From Ktedonosporobacter rubrisoli (GTDB taxonomy: Bacteria; Chloroflexota; Ktedonobacteria; Ktedonobacterales; Ktedonobacteraceae): a DNA stretch of 64,000 bases. The notes under the pieces were generated by a model. That model ran no database searches. It was not told where the DNA came from and saw only the letters and a list, made by a program, of their open reading frames with translations. Of this stretch, positions 50,618 to 60,039 are shown piece after piece (the first letter of the stretch is position 1; each line of letters begins with the position of its first letter). The DNA is taken from the NCBI RefSeq assembly GCF_004208415.1, contig NZ_CP035758.1:2604001-2668000 (forward strand), read 5' to 3'. Position numbers and translations under genes: made by a program.

Positions 50618-52369
50618 TTAGTGCGCAGCCGTGACGAGAGGCGGTTCGCTTTGTGTATCCTGCGCGGGCTTGCGGCGCTCGCTTGCCGTGATGAGCGAGA
50701 CGATGGTCCCAATGGCCGCGAAGATGGCAGAAACGAGCCAGGTCAGGCGAAAGTCATTGATGATTCCCTCCTTGAATTGGTGCGCAATGCTGTCATTAAG
50801 CGATCTTAGCTCTGGCTTGAGAGCCTGGCCGGCGGGACCGGGAATCTTATCAGCCAGCTTGCTCAGGTCAAATGAAGCCCGATTTGACGATGAGGAGGAT
50901 GCGTCCTCTGCTGAGGCAGGAGTGCTGGCGCTGCTCCTCTTCAGCCCCTCGATGATGCTGCTGCGCAGCTGTGGAGGCAACTTGCTATCCTGGCTTACAA
51001 TCTGCACCGAGTTCTCGCGAGCCTGATCAATGTTGGGCATGATCTGGCTGGTAAAGATGGCGATAAGAATAGCGACGCCCAGCGCAAAGCCAATTTGGCG
51101 GAAGGTGTTAAAGATGCCGCTGCCTACGCCAAGTTTGGTGCGTGGTATATCGGAAAGGGCGAATGTTGGGAAGTTCTGAAAGCCGAGACCCATGCCAATG
51201 CCCAGGAACGTCAGACGCCAGGCCATATCGAGGTAGGAGGTATCTGCATTGGTGAGAAAGGTAAGTATAAAGCCAATCGTCAATGCAGCCAGACCAACCG
51301 TACCCATGATGCGAGGATTGAGGAAGCGACTGAAGGCACCCGAAAGTAGCGAGACGACAAAGGATGTAAGGGGAATGGGCAAGATCGCGTAAGCTGCGTT
51401 GAGCTGGTCATTGCCCTGCGCATTGATGTAGTAGAGTACCATCATCAAGAACGCGCCCTGAATGGCGACTCCAAAGAGGAACATCGATATATTGGAGGCG
51501 GTGAAGCTCCGAATCTTGAACAGGCTGAAATCGACAATCGGATCTTTCTGTCTTGTCTCAATGAAGACAAAAAGGACCAGGCCCACGAGCGTGGCGGCCA
51601 GGAGCGCGAGAACCGTGAGTGAGCCCCAACCCCAGGCGTTGCCTTGCATAATCGCCAGGACGAGGCAAAACATGGCAATGCTCAGGACTAACAGACCAGG
51701 CAGATCAATACCCTTGCTGCCATTGATCTGGCGCGTCTCAGGGACGAAGAGAGCGACCATAATCAAGCCAATGATGCAGAAAGGAATATTGACGAAAAAG
51801 ATTGCTCGCCAGTCGAAGTTCTGGACCAGGAAACCGCCAAGTACCGGGCCAACTGCCGAAGCGATTCCCGCTGCCGCGCCCCAGACGCTGATTGCTGCTC
51901 CTCGCTTCTGGGGTGGGAAGATCGAGATGATGATGGCCAGGCTAATAGGATTGAGGGCGGCAGCTCCAATGGCTTGGAAGGCCCGCGCTGCGATAAGGAC
52001 CCCAATTGAGGGTGCGAGCGCACAGAGGAGCGAGCCCAGGCTAAAGACTACCATGCCAGCCATAAAGATCAATTTGCGGCCAAATTGATCGGCAAAACGA
52101 CCAATGCTTACTAAAAGCACGGCAAAGACCAGGCTGTAGGCGTTCAGGACCCAGGTTGCCGTTGTGAGATCGGTATTGAGCTTAGAAGCGATATCTGAGA
52201 GCGCAATATTGACGATGGTAACATCGAGAAGGGCCATAAAAAAGCCAAACATGAGCGCCCCTAGCGCGAGCCAGGGATTGGCTATCTTGCCGTTGCGCAA
52301 TGTGAAGGTAAATTGTTCCCCTTGCCCGGGTGACGTATTCGGGCGTAAGGAACGCTCTGTCGCGGACAT
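50618..52369 (-). CDS. DHA2-family MFS drug/metabolite efflux transporter (14 membrane segments)
   Basis: This 583-residue EmrB/QacA-type proton antiporter has motif D1-like MALLDVTIVNIALSDIA (about 44-60), motif A GRFADQFGRK, motif C GIASAVGPVLGGFLVQ and about 14 hydrophobic segments. A polar extracytoplasmic loop of about 100 residues, rich in Ser and Ala (SSASTPASAEDASSSSSN), precedes the last membrane segment, as usual for this group. It should export lipophilic compounds or a metabolite. A large MalT-like regulator gene lies 141 bases upstream in the same direction and may control it. Confidence 0.9.
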   Translation of the reverse strand: MSATERSLRPNTSPGQGEQFTFTLRNGKIANPWLALGALMFGFFMALLDVTIVNIALSDIASKLNTDLTTATWVLNAYSLVFAVLLVSIGRFADQFGRKLIFMAGMVVFSLGSLLCALAPSIGVLIAARAFQAIGAAALNPISLAIIISIFPPQKRGAAISVWGAAAGIASAVGPVLGGFLVQNFDWRAIFFVNIPFCIIGLIMVALFVPETRQINGSKGIDLPGLLVLSIAMFCLVLAIMQGNAWGWGSLTVLALLAATLVGLVLFVFIETRQKDPIVDFSLFKIRSFTASNISMFLFGVAIQGAFLMMVLYYINAQGNDQLNAAYAILPIPLTSFVVSLLSGAFSRFLNPRIMGTVGLAALTIGFILTFLTNADTSYLDMAWRLTFLGIGMGLGFQNFPTFALSDIPRTKLGVGSGIFNTFRQIGFALGVAILIAIFTSQIMPNIDQARENSVQIVSQDSKLPPQLRSSIIEGLKRSSASTPASAEDASSSSSNRASFDLSKLADKIPGPAGQALKPELRSLNDSIAHQFKEGIINDFRLTWLVSAIFAAIGTIVSLITASERRKPAQDTQSEPPLVTAAH

Positions 52370-52510
52370 ATAATTACTCCTTAATCAGAATAGGGAGAAA
52401 AGTCTCAATGTCGAATTTCTGTGATAGCAGAAGTATAAGGAGAAAGCGGGTAGGCTGGCATCACCCGGTCGGGGCATTTGGGCGGGTGATTTGATGAGGG
52501 AAACCGTACT

Positions 52511-55500
52511 CTATATCAGGCCTAGACGTCGTGCCACTTCGCTGGCCTCGTGGCGGCTGCCAATATCAAGCTTGCGATAGATACTCTTGACCTGCGTTTT
52601 CACAGTATTGAGGGAAACGACAAGTTCGCTGGCGATCTCCGGGTTGGTGCGGCCCGCGACAAGGAGATTGAGTACACGTCGCTCCTGTGTACTTAGCGCT
52701 TTGAGCAAGTCATCGCTGTCAGTCGTTGCCTTCGAGGGCTGGTTGGTGGTGAAGCTGCGCAACAACGTACGCAAAAAAGCCACCTGCAGCGGCGCACGTA
52801 CCTCGGCTGCAATCCCCTTCAACAGGGCAGCCATATCGGCGCCTTCATCGAGGAAGAGACGCTGATAGCCAGCGCTTTGTGCCAGGGAGAGCGCTTCTTT
52901 GAGTGCCTCTTTCGCCTCCTGTCCGCGCCTGAGGCGTTCATAGGCTTGGGCCATGATCAGTAATATCTCTACTTCACTGCGAAAGCGCGTCTGACTCTGC
53001 GCCTCTGCTCGCCAGTAGGTAAGGATATCTAGCGCCTTGTGCACCTGCTCCTCTTCTCCCTGGGCAATCAACAGCCGCGCGGCCAACAGATCCTCTTGCT
53101 CGCGCGCGATATCTGCAGGGGAGTCGTTCTGAGCCAGAGTGCGTAGTCCGGCAAGCCGGCGTTGTGCAGCGAGGAGATCACCAGAGGCAAGGGCGAAGCG
53201 CGCCAGCCAGAGTTCGACCTCGCGGCCAAAGCGTGGGTGCGCCAGACCAGTCGCCAGGAGCTGCAAATAATTAAGCGCCTGTGCATGCTCACCGCGAGCG
53301 TAGAGCATGCGCGCTTGCAGGATTGCCGATTGGAGACATAATAGTTCATCGCCAGCCTCAGTGTTTACTGTGTAGGCCTGCTGGATATACTGCTCGGCCT
53401 CTGCCAAACGGTTCCACTCATAACAGATTGTCGCCAGCAGGAGCAGGGCCGTTCCCTGATCTGAGCGATCATCTACGGCTATGTCGAGGACCTGCTGCAT
53501 AAGCAAAGTTGCCTGTTCAAGATGGCCAGCCCCAAGGGCAAGATAGCCCTGCTGGACAAGCGAACTACTCCTGGTATAACTATTCTCGTAGGAGACAGGT
53601 TTGAGCTTCCCGGCTTCATGCATGAGCTGTCGGGCCTCGCTCACCCTGCCCGCAAAGATCGCTGATATGCCGAGCAAAGAAAGCGCAAGACTCCGCCAAT
53701 ATTTTTTCTCCTCCGGCAAGAGCTTGAGCGCTTCCTGCGCGCAGCAGATTGTGCTTGCTTGATCGTTTACGTGCTTGCTGAGAAGCGCGTGCAAGGCCAA
53801 TACTTCGCCCAGGCGAGGCAGGTCGCCGAGTGTGCGCAAGCGATCCTCGGCCATCTGGAGATACTTCTCAAACTGTGGCTTTAAGGTTGACAGGTGCCGA
53901 TGAGCCGTAAACGGTATTACCATGGCGTATGTTTCGCTAAGTGTTGGTGACGTGCGCAGGATCTCTTCAGGGAACTGTCTGAGCCAGCGCAAAAAGGTAT
54001 GCAATTCCTGATGTTGCAAAATATTTTCTGACTCAACTATACGTGTCATCAGCGCAGCAGCTCGGGTCACTTCGTGCGCGCCCAGCGCAGACTCAACCGC
54101 CTCATAGAGCATATCGTGTTGCTCATACCAGTGACTGGCTTTGCTAGCGATGGCAAGTAGACTCTCTTCGCCAAGACGGCGACGTGCCTCATGCTGCATC
54201 GCCTCAGCGAAAAGCGCATGGTAGCGATACCAGGTACCACTCTCGTCTATTGGGAGCAAAAACAGGTTTGCGCGCTCAATCTGTTCGAGCAAAAGCGTGC
54301 TGTCAGCGCGGCCTGTCACCGTATCGCAGAGCGAACCCGTCAGGCGGGCAAGGCCTGTCGTCTGCAGCAAAAAGGTTTGCAGCGGCTCCTCCTGAGAGGA
54401 GAGCACATCGGCTACCAGATAGTCGAGGATATGGCGCTGGCTCCCACTGATATTTGCCAGGCGCTGCTCCATCTTGTGGGCTGAGAAAGCTTCATCCCCT
54501 TGCAGAGCCAGCGTGAGCAGGCGTAATCCGGTGATCCAACCCTCAGTCCGTCTTTGTAACAGGTCCAGTAGCGAATCCTCAAGCGGAAAAGGTAAGGTCT
54601 GCCGCAAAAAATCTCGCGTCTCATCCTGAGTAAAGCGCAGCTGGGACGCCCCAAGTTCAAGCAGTTCATCGTGGGCGCGCAGCTGGGCCAGAGGCAACGG
54701 CGGTTCTGCCCGCGTCATCAGGAGCAGATGCAGGCTGGCGGGTTGATGCTCAAGGAAGAAAGACATAGTTTGATGGATTTCGCTGTTGTGAATGGCATGA
54801 TAATCTTCAAGCACCAGGATGCCGCGTTCCGTCAGGTCGGCCAGCTCGTTAAGCAGCCCGGTGAGAATGGTTTCTAGCGAAGGATGTGGAAAAGGAGGCC
54901 GTTGGGCTATGTGCAACAATGGCAGGACGCTCTCTCCCAGGTTCGGTTGAAAGGCCTGGCAGGCCACAATAAGATAGTGCCAGAAACGGATCGGATCGTT
55001 ATCTCCCTCATCCAGGGCAACCCATGCGACTTGAGGTGAGCTTCTATCGTGCTTATGGCGTGTCTCTATCCAATTGCTCACCAGCGTTGTTTTGCCGAAA
55101 CCAGCCGGCGCTTGTATCAGCGTTAGTTTGCGTAGAAGTCCATCATCAAGTCGAGCCAGCAAACGCTCGCGAGCAAGTAGGGAAGCAGTTGGGCGTGGAA
55201 GGTGCAGTTTGGGCGCGAGCAGCGGCGGCTGCTGTGATTGAGTGGGCTGAGGATGCGGCTTGTGCAGCTCCTGGGCCGGCTCACTCTGAATGCTCTCTGC
55301 TTGCATGGTGAGGGCAAGCTCCTCCAGACGAGTAGTTGTAAGATCGGCCGAGCGTCCGGCATACTTCTTCACGACACGTTTACCCTGACGGCGATAGGCG
55401 TACCAGTAGCCATCTCCCCCTCTTACGCGTGTCTCCTTAAGTAAATTGAGGTGTCCTTGCTGGCCTTGAAAGGAAAAAGATGCGTATTCGTCGAGGAGCT

Positions 55501-55618
55501 GGCATAAGGTGTCATGAGCTGATAACTCCAACCTTTTCTCTGTATTTCCATCTTTCTGCCAGATATAGTGGCTATCTTCTGCTGACCAGCGCAGCGTTGC
55601 CGGAACCTTTTTGGCCAT
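52511..55618 (-). CDS. Large MalT/LuxR-type ATP-dependent regulator with extra N-terminal module
   Basis: This 1035-residue STAND-type regulator has four parts. Residues 1-105 are an extra module with GYWYAYRRQGKRVVKKYAG, similar in pattern to arm-type DNA-binding modules and, as I recall, frequent at the start of ktedonobacterial regulators. About 140-470 form the NTPase, with P-loop LIQAPAGFGKTTLVSNW, Walker B GILVLEDYHAI and the DELLELGASQLRFTQDE segment of the MalT family. About 480-950 are TPR-like helical repeats that usually sense the inducer. The C-terminus is a LuxR helix-turn-helix (LSTQERRVLNLLVAGRTNPE, TVKTQVKSIYRKLDIGSRHE). It is probably the activator of the DHA2 transporter gene downstream; the inducer is unknown. 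Confidence 0.88.
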   Translation of the reverse strand: MAKKVPATLRWSAEDSHYIWQKDGNTEKRLELSAHDTLCQLLDEYASFSFQGQQGHLNLLKETRVRGGDGYWYAYRRQGKRVVKKYAGRSADLTTTRLEELALTMQAESIQSEPAQELHKPHPQPTQSQQPPLLAPKLHLPRPTASLLARERLLARLDDGLLRKLTLIQAPAGFGKTTLVSNWIETRHKHDRSSPQVAWVALDEGDNDPIRFWHYLIVACQAFQPNLGESVLPLLHIAQRPPFPHPSLETILTGLLNELADLTERGILVLEDYHAIHNSEIHQTMSFFLEHQPASLHLLLMTRAEPPLPLAQLRAHDELLELGASQLRFTQDETRDFLRQTLPFPLEDSLLDLLQRRTEGWITGLRLLTLALQGDEAFSAHKMEQRLANISGSQRHILDYLVADVLSSQEEPLQTFLLQTTGLARLTGSLCDTVTGRADSTLLLEQIERANLFLLPIDESGTWYRYHALFAEAMQHEARRRLGEESLLAIASKASHWYEQHDMLYEAVESALGAHEVTRAAALMTRIVESENILQHQELHTFLRWLRQFPEEILRTSPTLSETYAMVIPFTAHRHLSTLKPQFEKYLQMAEDRLRTLGDLPRLGEVLALHALLSKHVNDQASTICCAQEALKLLPEEKKYWRSLALSLLGISAIFAGRVSEARQLMHEAGKLKPVSYENSYTRSSSLVQQGYLALGAGHLEQATLLMQQVLDIAVDDRSDQGTALLLLATICYEWNRLAEAEQYIQQAYTVNTEAGDELLCLQSAILQARMLYARGEHAQALNYLQLLATGLAHPRFGREVELWLARFALASGDLLAAQRRLAGLRTLAQNDSPADIAREQEDLLAARLLIAQGEEEQVHKALDILTYWRAEAQSQTRFRSEVEILLIMAQAYERLRRGQEAKEALKEALSLAQSAGYQRLFLDEGADMAALLKGIAAEVRAPLQVAFLRTLLRSFTTNQPSKATTDSDDLLKALSTQERRVLNLLVAGRTNPEIASELVVSLNTVKTQVKSIYRKLDIGSRHEASEVARRLGLI

Positions 55619-55744
55619 GCCTTTCTCTCTTCCCGGGACATTGATGGGCTGTTCCCCAACGGTTGCATTTACGTGATTATATCCCCCATTTGATAATTGT
55701 GCAAGCGTTCCCCAACAGAGAGAAGAAGGATCTCCAGGCGTTTT

Positions 55745-55767
55745 GGATCGAGCTTTATGCTCGATCC
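55745..55767. other. Perfect hairpin/palindrome between the CPBP-like and MalT-like genes
   Basis: GGATCGAGC and GCTCGATCC form a perfect 9-bp stem with a 5-base loop. It lies 127 bases upstream of the regulator start and 62 bases past the CPBP stop. No T run follows on either strand, so it could be an operator or a factor-dependent terminator. Confidence 0.45.
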
Positions 55768-55828
55768 GGGATATTCAAAAAGGGTCCAGCGCTTTTTAAG
55801 AGCGCGATGTTGCAGGTTTCAATGTTCT

Positions 55829-56794
55829 TTACACCCTGTATGTGTTGCTTTTAAACTTATGATCTTCTGCTTCAGGTTCATCGGCTATGCGCGCTTGCCA
55901 ATCAATAGGGTGGCCGCGCAAGGACTGCCAGAGCACGAAGAGCACAATTCCTAGTATGAGAACAGTAAATTTAGCGATGAGGAAAAGCTCGGGAGCAAGC
56001 GCCAGTCTGAGCAGGGCAAGAGAACTTGTGGAAACCAGGTAGGTGCGGCCTATTTCAATTGAGAAGATGTGGAAGCCCATATTCATGTAGAGATTATTTT
56101 TGGCAATGCACAGGATCTGCATCAAAGAGCCAAACAAGAGCATATCTGGGATATAGGTCGCTAGATTTCCGGCCGGCCCTGCACCCTTTAGGCCCAGCCA
56201 TGCTGAGATGATGGTTGCGCACACATAGCTGCTTGTAAACATAAGCGATTGCAATATAATAGCAAGCCAGCAAGGAAGATGACTGTTAAGGTTGCGATAA
56301 ACGTAGCCGCGGTAGGATGGCTCTTCTATCAGTGGTTCGCTTATGAAGGCGGTCAGAAGGCTAAAAAGTAAGCCAGCTAGAATAGTTGTATTGGCTTGCA
56401 GGGCGACAACTTTTACCTGGCCCAGCGCGATCAGTGTTCCGTACACGAGGCCGTACAGCAAAAGTGCAAAGCCAATTCCTTGCAGGAAATTCACAAGGCT
56501 TTTGCGCGACAGATTCAACCCCAGCGATCGCCACGAGCGCCGATCCACAAAGCGCCTGAATAGAGCTGTCTGACCAAGGACCAGGCCTGGATAGATGACA
56601 GTCATTGCCGCATAAACCAAAATGGTATTGTGACTTGCTATAGCCAGGTTGCCTAGAGCAAGATAAAGAAGTAAGATCAGCACAGTGCCTAGCCAGAAGA
56701 AAGCCATTCTCCAGAAGAGATTGAGCCGTTTAGGAGGGGCCTGAAAAGCGCTTTGGGGTAGGAAAGGGATGTGTGGATCTGATGATTCTAGCAT
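55829..56794 (-). CDS. CPBP-family membrane protein with degenerate protease motifs
   Basis: This 321-residue protein has about eight membrane segments and the CPBP (Rce1/Abi-type) motif 1 as EEPSYRGYVY, that is E-E-x-x-x-R, at about 169-178. Motif 2 (normally F-x-x-x-H) reads FTSSY, and motif 3 (normally H-x-x-x-N/D) reads HIFSI. Two of the catalytic-site residues are therefore changed, so protease activity is doubtful. Family members cut CAAX-like proteins or protect against bacteriocins. It is a lone gene on the minus strand. Confidence 0.75.
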   Translation of the reverse strand: MLESSDPHIPFLPQSAFQAPPKRLNLFWRMAFFWLGTVLILLLYLALGNLAIASHNTILVYAAMTVIYPGLVLGQTALFRRFVDRRSWRSLGLNLSRKSLVNFLQGIGFALLLYGLVYGTLIALGQVKVVALQANTTILAGLLFSLLTAFISEPLIEEPSYRGYVYRNLNSHLPCWLAIILQSLMFTSSYVCATIISAWLGLKGAGPAGNLATYIPDMLLFGSLMQILCIAKNNLYMNMGFHIFSIEIGRTYLVSTSSLALLRLALAPELFLIAKFTVLILGIVLFVLWQSLRGHPIDWQARIADEPEAEDHKFKSNTYRV

Positions 56795-57399
56795 ACTATG
56801 TACCTCTTTAGCTGAAATTTGTTTGCCTCAGACTATGTATTTCAACCCCGTTACCATGTAAGGTTGAGAGCTGTTGTCGTTCTTAAAGAGATACTACTGC
56901 AGAGCAGGCCACATAAAGATGTGAGCCATGTCATATATCTTGTCACTATTTTAGTGTGACAGGAGTCATGCCAGGCTATGATTATTTTCAGAAACGATTG
57001 TGGAGAAGGATTGCATGGCGATGGCGGCAAGCATGTTTTTTTATCATTTTGCGCAGTAAAACCCTCATATGTATGGGTGCGATGCCTCACAAAGCTGTTT
57101 TTCAACTTAACTGCTTACTCCAGAGAACTTTCTATGCGCAACGTGCCTCGTTCTGCATCCGGGTAGAATAAGGCTCTATAAGTAATGCCGGTAACCTGCT
57201 CCATAGATAGAAAGTAAGCAACCTAACGGGGGACTCTTGCGTAGATATAAGTAAGATCCTGTCGATTCCCCTGGGGAAGATAGAAAAGGGAGAGGGGAGC
57301 AGTCTTTTTCACCTTTTTTAGGAAAAAGGAACATGCTAAAAAGAGGGGACAGATAGGCAGTTAGTGGGATAGAAAAGATGAGGAAAGGAATGGTTAAGA
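56795..57399. other. 605-bp gap upstream of the P450 gene, with two inverted repeats
   Basis: No gene is supported here. An imperfect inverted repeat TGTCAC...GTGACA lies at 56942-56962. TTCCCC-T-GGGGAA, a perfect 13-base repeat, is at 57266-57278, about 120 bases before the P450 start. Both are candidate operators. Confidence 0.45.
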
Positions 57400-58626
57400 A
57401 TGACGATCTCATCTCAGCAAACGCATGACGAAGAAATGCAAAAACCATCAAGGCCACGAGGAGAAATCAAGCTGCCAGAGCAGGCGATGAGCCTTGATCC
57501 TTTTCCCTGGTATCGTTCTATGCGCGAGAGCCAGCCCGTCTACTTCGATACAGAGAATCAGTTCTGGCATGTGTTTAAATATGAGGATGCTTCGAGCATT
57601 CTCAATGATCCTGCGACCTTTTCGTCAGAAGTGTTTCAACGCCTGGCCACGGAAGAGGAGAAGAAGCAAGCGACAGCGGAGCCAAGTATCCTCAATCTGG
57701 ACCCTCCGCGCCATCGGCAACTGCGCTCGCTGGTTACGCAGGCCTTTACACCTCGTACTGTCGCTAATTTGACGCCACGGATTAGCGAGATTGTCAATGA
57801 ATATCTGGACCGGGTTATAGATCAAGGGCGAATGGATATCATTGCAGACCTGGCATATCCATTGCCGGTTATCGTTATTGCTGAGCTGTTGGGAATACCT
57901 ACCCAGGATCGGGATCTTTTCAAGCACTGGTCGGATACGATTGTCAGCCTGCGGCGCGAGGAGGCTATACAGGCTGGACGCGAGATGAACGAATATCTGA
58001 AACAGGTCACAGAGCAGCGGCGCAAAGCTCCTCGGGATGATTTGATCAGCAAATTGCTGGCGGCCGAAGTCGAAGGACAGAAGCTAAGCGAGGGTGAATT
58101 ACTGAGCTTTTATGGGCTCTTGCTGGTTGCTGGCAACGAAACAACAACCAACCTGATCGGTAATGCAATCATCTGCTTTGATGAACATCCAGAAGCCATA
58201 GAGCGCCTGCGAGCTCAGCCTGACCTGTTGTCAGGAGCGATTGAGGAGGTATTGCGCTACCGCTCTCCCGTGCAACGGCTTGTTCGCGTCACAACCACTG
58301 ACACCACGCTGGGTGGACACAAGATCAAGGCTGGCCAGCTTGTCTCACCCTGGTTGGGCTCAGCCAATCGTGACGAGGCACAGTTCCCCAATCCCGATAC
58401 CTTTGATATCAGCAGAGCGCCGAATCGGCATCTTGCCTTTGGTCATGGCATTCACTTTTGTGTCGGGGCTCCGCTCTCGCGTCTGGAGGCAAGGGTTGCT
58501 CTGGGCAGTATGCTTGCCCGTTTCGGGGAGATCAAGCGAGATCGCGCGCATCCCTTAGAGCGCATTCCAGCTGCCTCTGCCTTCTTTGGCGTCCAAAAGC
58601 TTCCCATCACCTTTAGCGCAAGATAG
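57400..58626 (+). CDS. Cytochrome P450
   Basis: This 408-residue soluble bacterial P450 resembles the CYP107/CYP105 type. Motifs: I-helix LLVAGNETTTNLIGNAI, K-helix ExxR in EEVLRYRSPVQRLVRV, and the heme-binding loop LAFGHGIHFCVGAPLSRLEAR with the Cys ligand. Helix C WxxxR-type contact reads PPRHRQLRSLV. The I-helix Glu-Thr-Thr acid pair is intact, so it should activate oxygen. No ferredoxin or reductase gene is adjacent. It converges with a membrane-protein gene. The substrate is unknown. Confidence 0.93.
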   Translation: MTISSQQTHDEEMQKPSRPRGEIKLPEQAMSLDPFPWYRSMRESQPVYFDTENQFWHVFKYEDASSILNDPATFSSEVFQRLATEEEKKQATAEPSILNLDPPRHRQLRSLVTQAFTPRTVANLTPRISEIVNEYLDRVIDQGRMDIIADLAYPLPVIVIAELLGIPTQDRDLFKHWSDTIVSLRREEAIQAGREMNEYLKQVTEQRRKAPRDDLISKLLAAEVEGQKLSEGELLSFYGLLLVAGNETTTNLIGNAIICFDEHPEAIERLRAQPDLLSGAIEEVLRYRSPVQRLVRVTTTDTTLGGHKIKAGQLVSPWLGSANRDEAQFPNPDTFDISRAPNRHLAFGHGIHFCVGAPLSRLEARVALGSMLARFGEIKRDRAHPLERIPAASAFFGVQKLPITFSAR

Positions 58627-58645
58627 TGCTGTGCTCATGACTACA

Positions 58646-58698
58646 ACCCTCCATTGTTCATGCTTCCTGGATATGCCAGGTCACGGACAATGGAGGGT
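58646..58698. terminator. Strong bidirectional terminator
   Basis: ACCCTCCATTGT (58646-58657) and ACAATGGAGGGT (58687-58698) make a perfect 12-bp stem; inside it CCTGG/CCAGG (58666-58680) makes a second one. It sits between the convergent P450 and membrane-protein genes. Confidence 0.8.
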
Positions 58699-58788
58699 GC
58701 TAAACCTGTTTTGCTTCTTCCTACCATGTGTTAAGACGGATGGAAGATAAAACAATTGTCAAGACAAAAAGTGAGGTGGGTAGCCGTT

Positions 58789-59400
58789 CTATCTTGCCTT
58801 CTTGGGTCCCAGAACTAATAGTAGCCCTCCTGCAGCTATCAGGGCCATGCCTAAAAAGTAGCCCCAGGTGCCAGGACGCCAGTAGTTGCTACTGATTGCT
58901 GCATCTATAAACCAGTAATGCAAGAGTATGCCGAGAACGCCGCTGGCTGCTAGAATGAGTGACCAGCGCATATGCTGCTGTTTTATACGCGGTATCACCT
59001 GTTGTGCTATCAACACAATCAGTGCCAGGAGGGGTAGTGCCAGCTCTAGCCACCACTTGTCATCGAGAACCTGGCTGGCAAGAAAGTAGCCCGAATAGTT
59101 ACTGTAATAAGGCATGATAAGAAACGAAAGTATCGCAAGTACTGCTCCAGCAGCAGTCAGTAATCCTCTGCCACCAAGAAACTTGACCAATCCCTGCCAG
59201 AGCTGTGCCGCTGTCCCCCGCTTGGGAGCAATCCCTCCCTGCCCACTATCATGGCTCATGTTACCTGGATAGGCATATTGAGGAGTTTGCGATACAAAAG
59301 TTGGTTGCGCTTGCTGTGGGTCATAGGGAGGATACGGGTTGAAGCTATAGGGGTCTTGCGTGTATGGGTGTTGTGGCTCCTGTACGGGATCTTGATGCAT
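58789..59400 (-). CDS. Hypothetical membrane protein with proline-rich N-terminus
   Basis: This 203-residue protein begins with about 65 residues rich in Pro, Gln and Tyr (PYPPYDPQQAQPTF) and then has four or five membrane segments (GLLTAAGAVLAILSFLIMPYY, LELALPLLALIVLIAQQVI, WSLILAASGVLGILLHYW, GYFLGMALIAAGGLLLVLG). It ends in basic residues. The ATG at 59400 has AAGGAGG upstream; the TTG/ATG nine codons earlier is less likely. I do not recognise a family; the layout recalls small tetraspanning proteins of Gram-positive envelopes. Confidence 0.7.
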   Translation of the reverse strand: MHQDPVQEPQHPYTQDPYSFNPYPPYDPQQAQPTFVSQTPQYAYPGNMSHDSGQGGIAPKRGTAAQLWQGLVKFLGGRGLLTAAGAVLAILSFLIMPYYSNYSGYFLASQVLDDKWWLELALPLLALIVLIAQQVIPRIKQQHMRWSLILAASGVLGILLHYWFIDAAISSNYWRPGTWGYFLGMALIAAGGLLLVLGPKKAR

Positions 59401-59835
59401 CCTGCTACCTCCTTGAATATAGCACAACGAAATTTCTATTTTAGAAGTATACCTTATTTGACTGAGATTACTATGAGAAAATCGACGAATTGAATGTGGA
59501 ACATCTCACCATCTCTAAAGTTGACTTAGCTCTGCAGGGGCAAAGGATTTGTGGCGCCCTTTTATCGCCTTCAGAGAGGAGATCGCGTGCATTAACCCTT
59601 GCGTGCTTTCCTGGTCTGCTTTAGCGATTGTGGGTAGCCAGAAAAGAGAAAAAGTACTGGCCCAGTTGGCCATCTGGCTATGCATGTGCTGTCAGACATG
59701 ATATGATCAAGGTACACCAGTCTCATATTGTCCGATATATCAGCTTATGAGCAAACATACTAGTGGGCAGGAAGTTACCTGGTATTCTCTACAACAGAAT
59801 ATCGATAAATGGTGGAGAAAACGGAAGAGGGGGAT
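59401..59835. other. 435-bp divergent gap without a gene
   Basis: I see nothing coding. A TATACT-like -10 for the leftward gene is at about 59446-59451. The rest has no clear element. Confidence 0.4.
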
Positions 59836-60039
59836 ATGAGCAAGGGGAAGCAACTGCGTTATACGGTTAAAGCTGGTGATGCAACGATCTATACGGGCAC
59901 CGAGAGAGAGGCTGCCCTGGATGCCCTCCAGAAGGCGATGAAGGCGCCTGAATATGAATATAAAAAAGTTGTCTATTCTGTAAATAGAACACCAGTGGTT
60001 ACCATCTGGCCACGCAGAAAAATAGAAGGCTCACAATAA
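59836..60039 (+). CDS. Small hypothetical protein, 67 residues
   Basis: The frame starts at ATG 59836 with GAAGAGGGGG just upstream; ATG 59809 is the alternative. The sequence (LRYTVKAGDATIYTGTEREA, ALDALQKAMKA, KKVVYSVNRTPVVTIWPRRK) predicts strand-strand-helix-strand-strand. It is basic and cytoplasmic. The family is not known. It is a single gene. Confidence 0.55.
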   Translation: MSKGKQLRYTVKAGDATIYTGTEREAALDALQKAMKAPEYEYKKVVYSVNRTPVVTIWPRRKIEGSQ

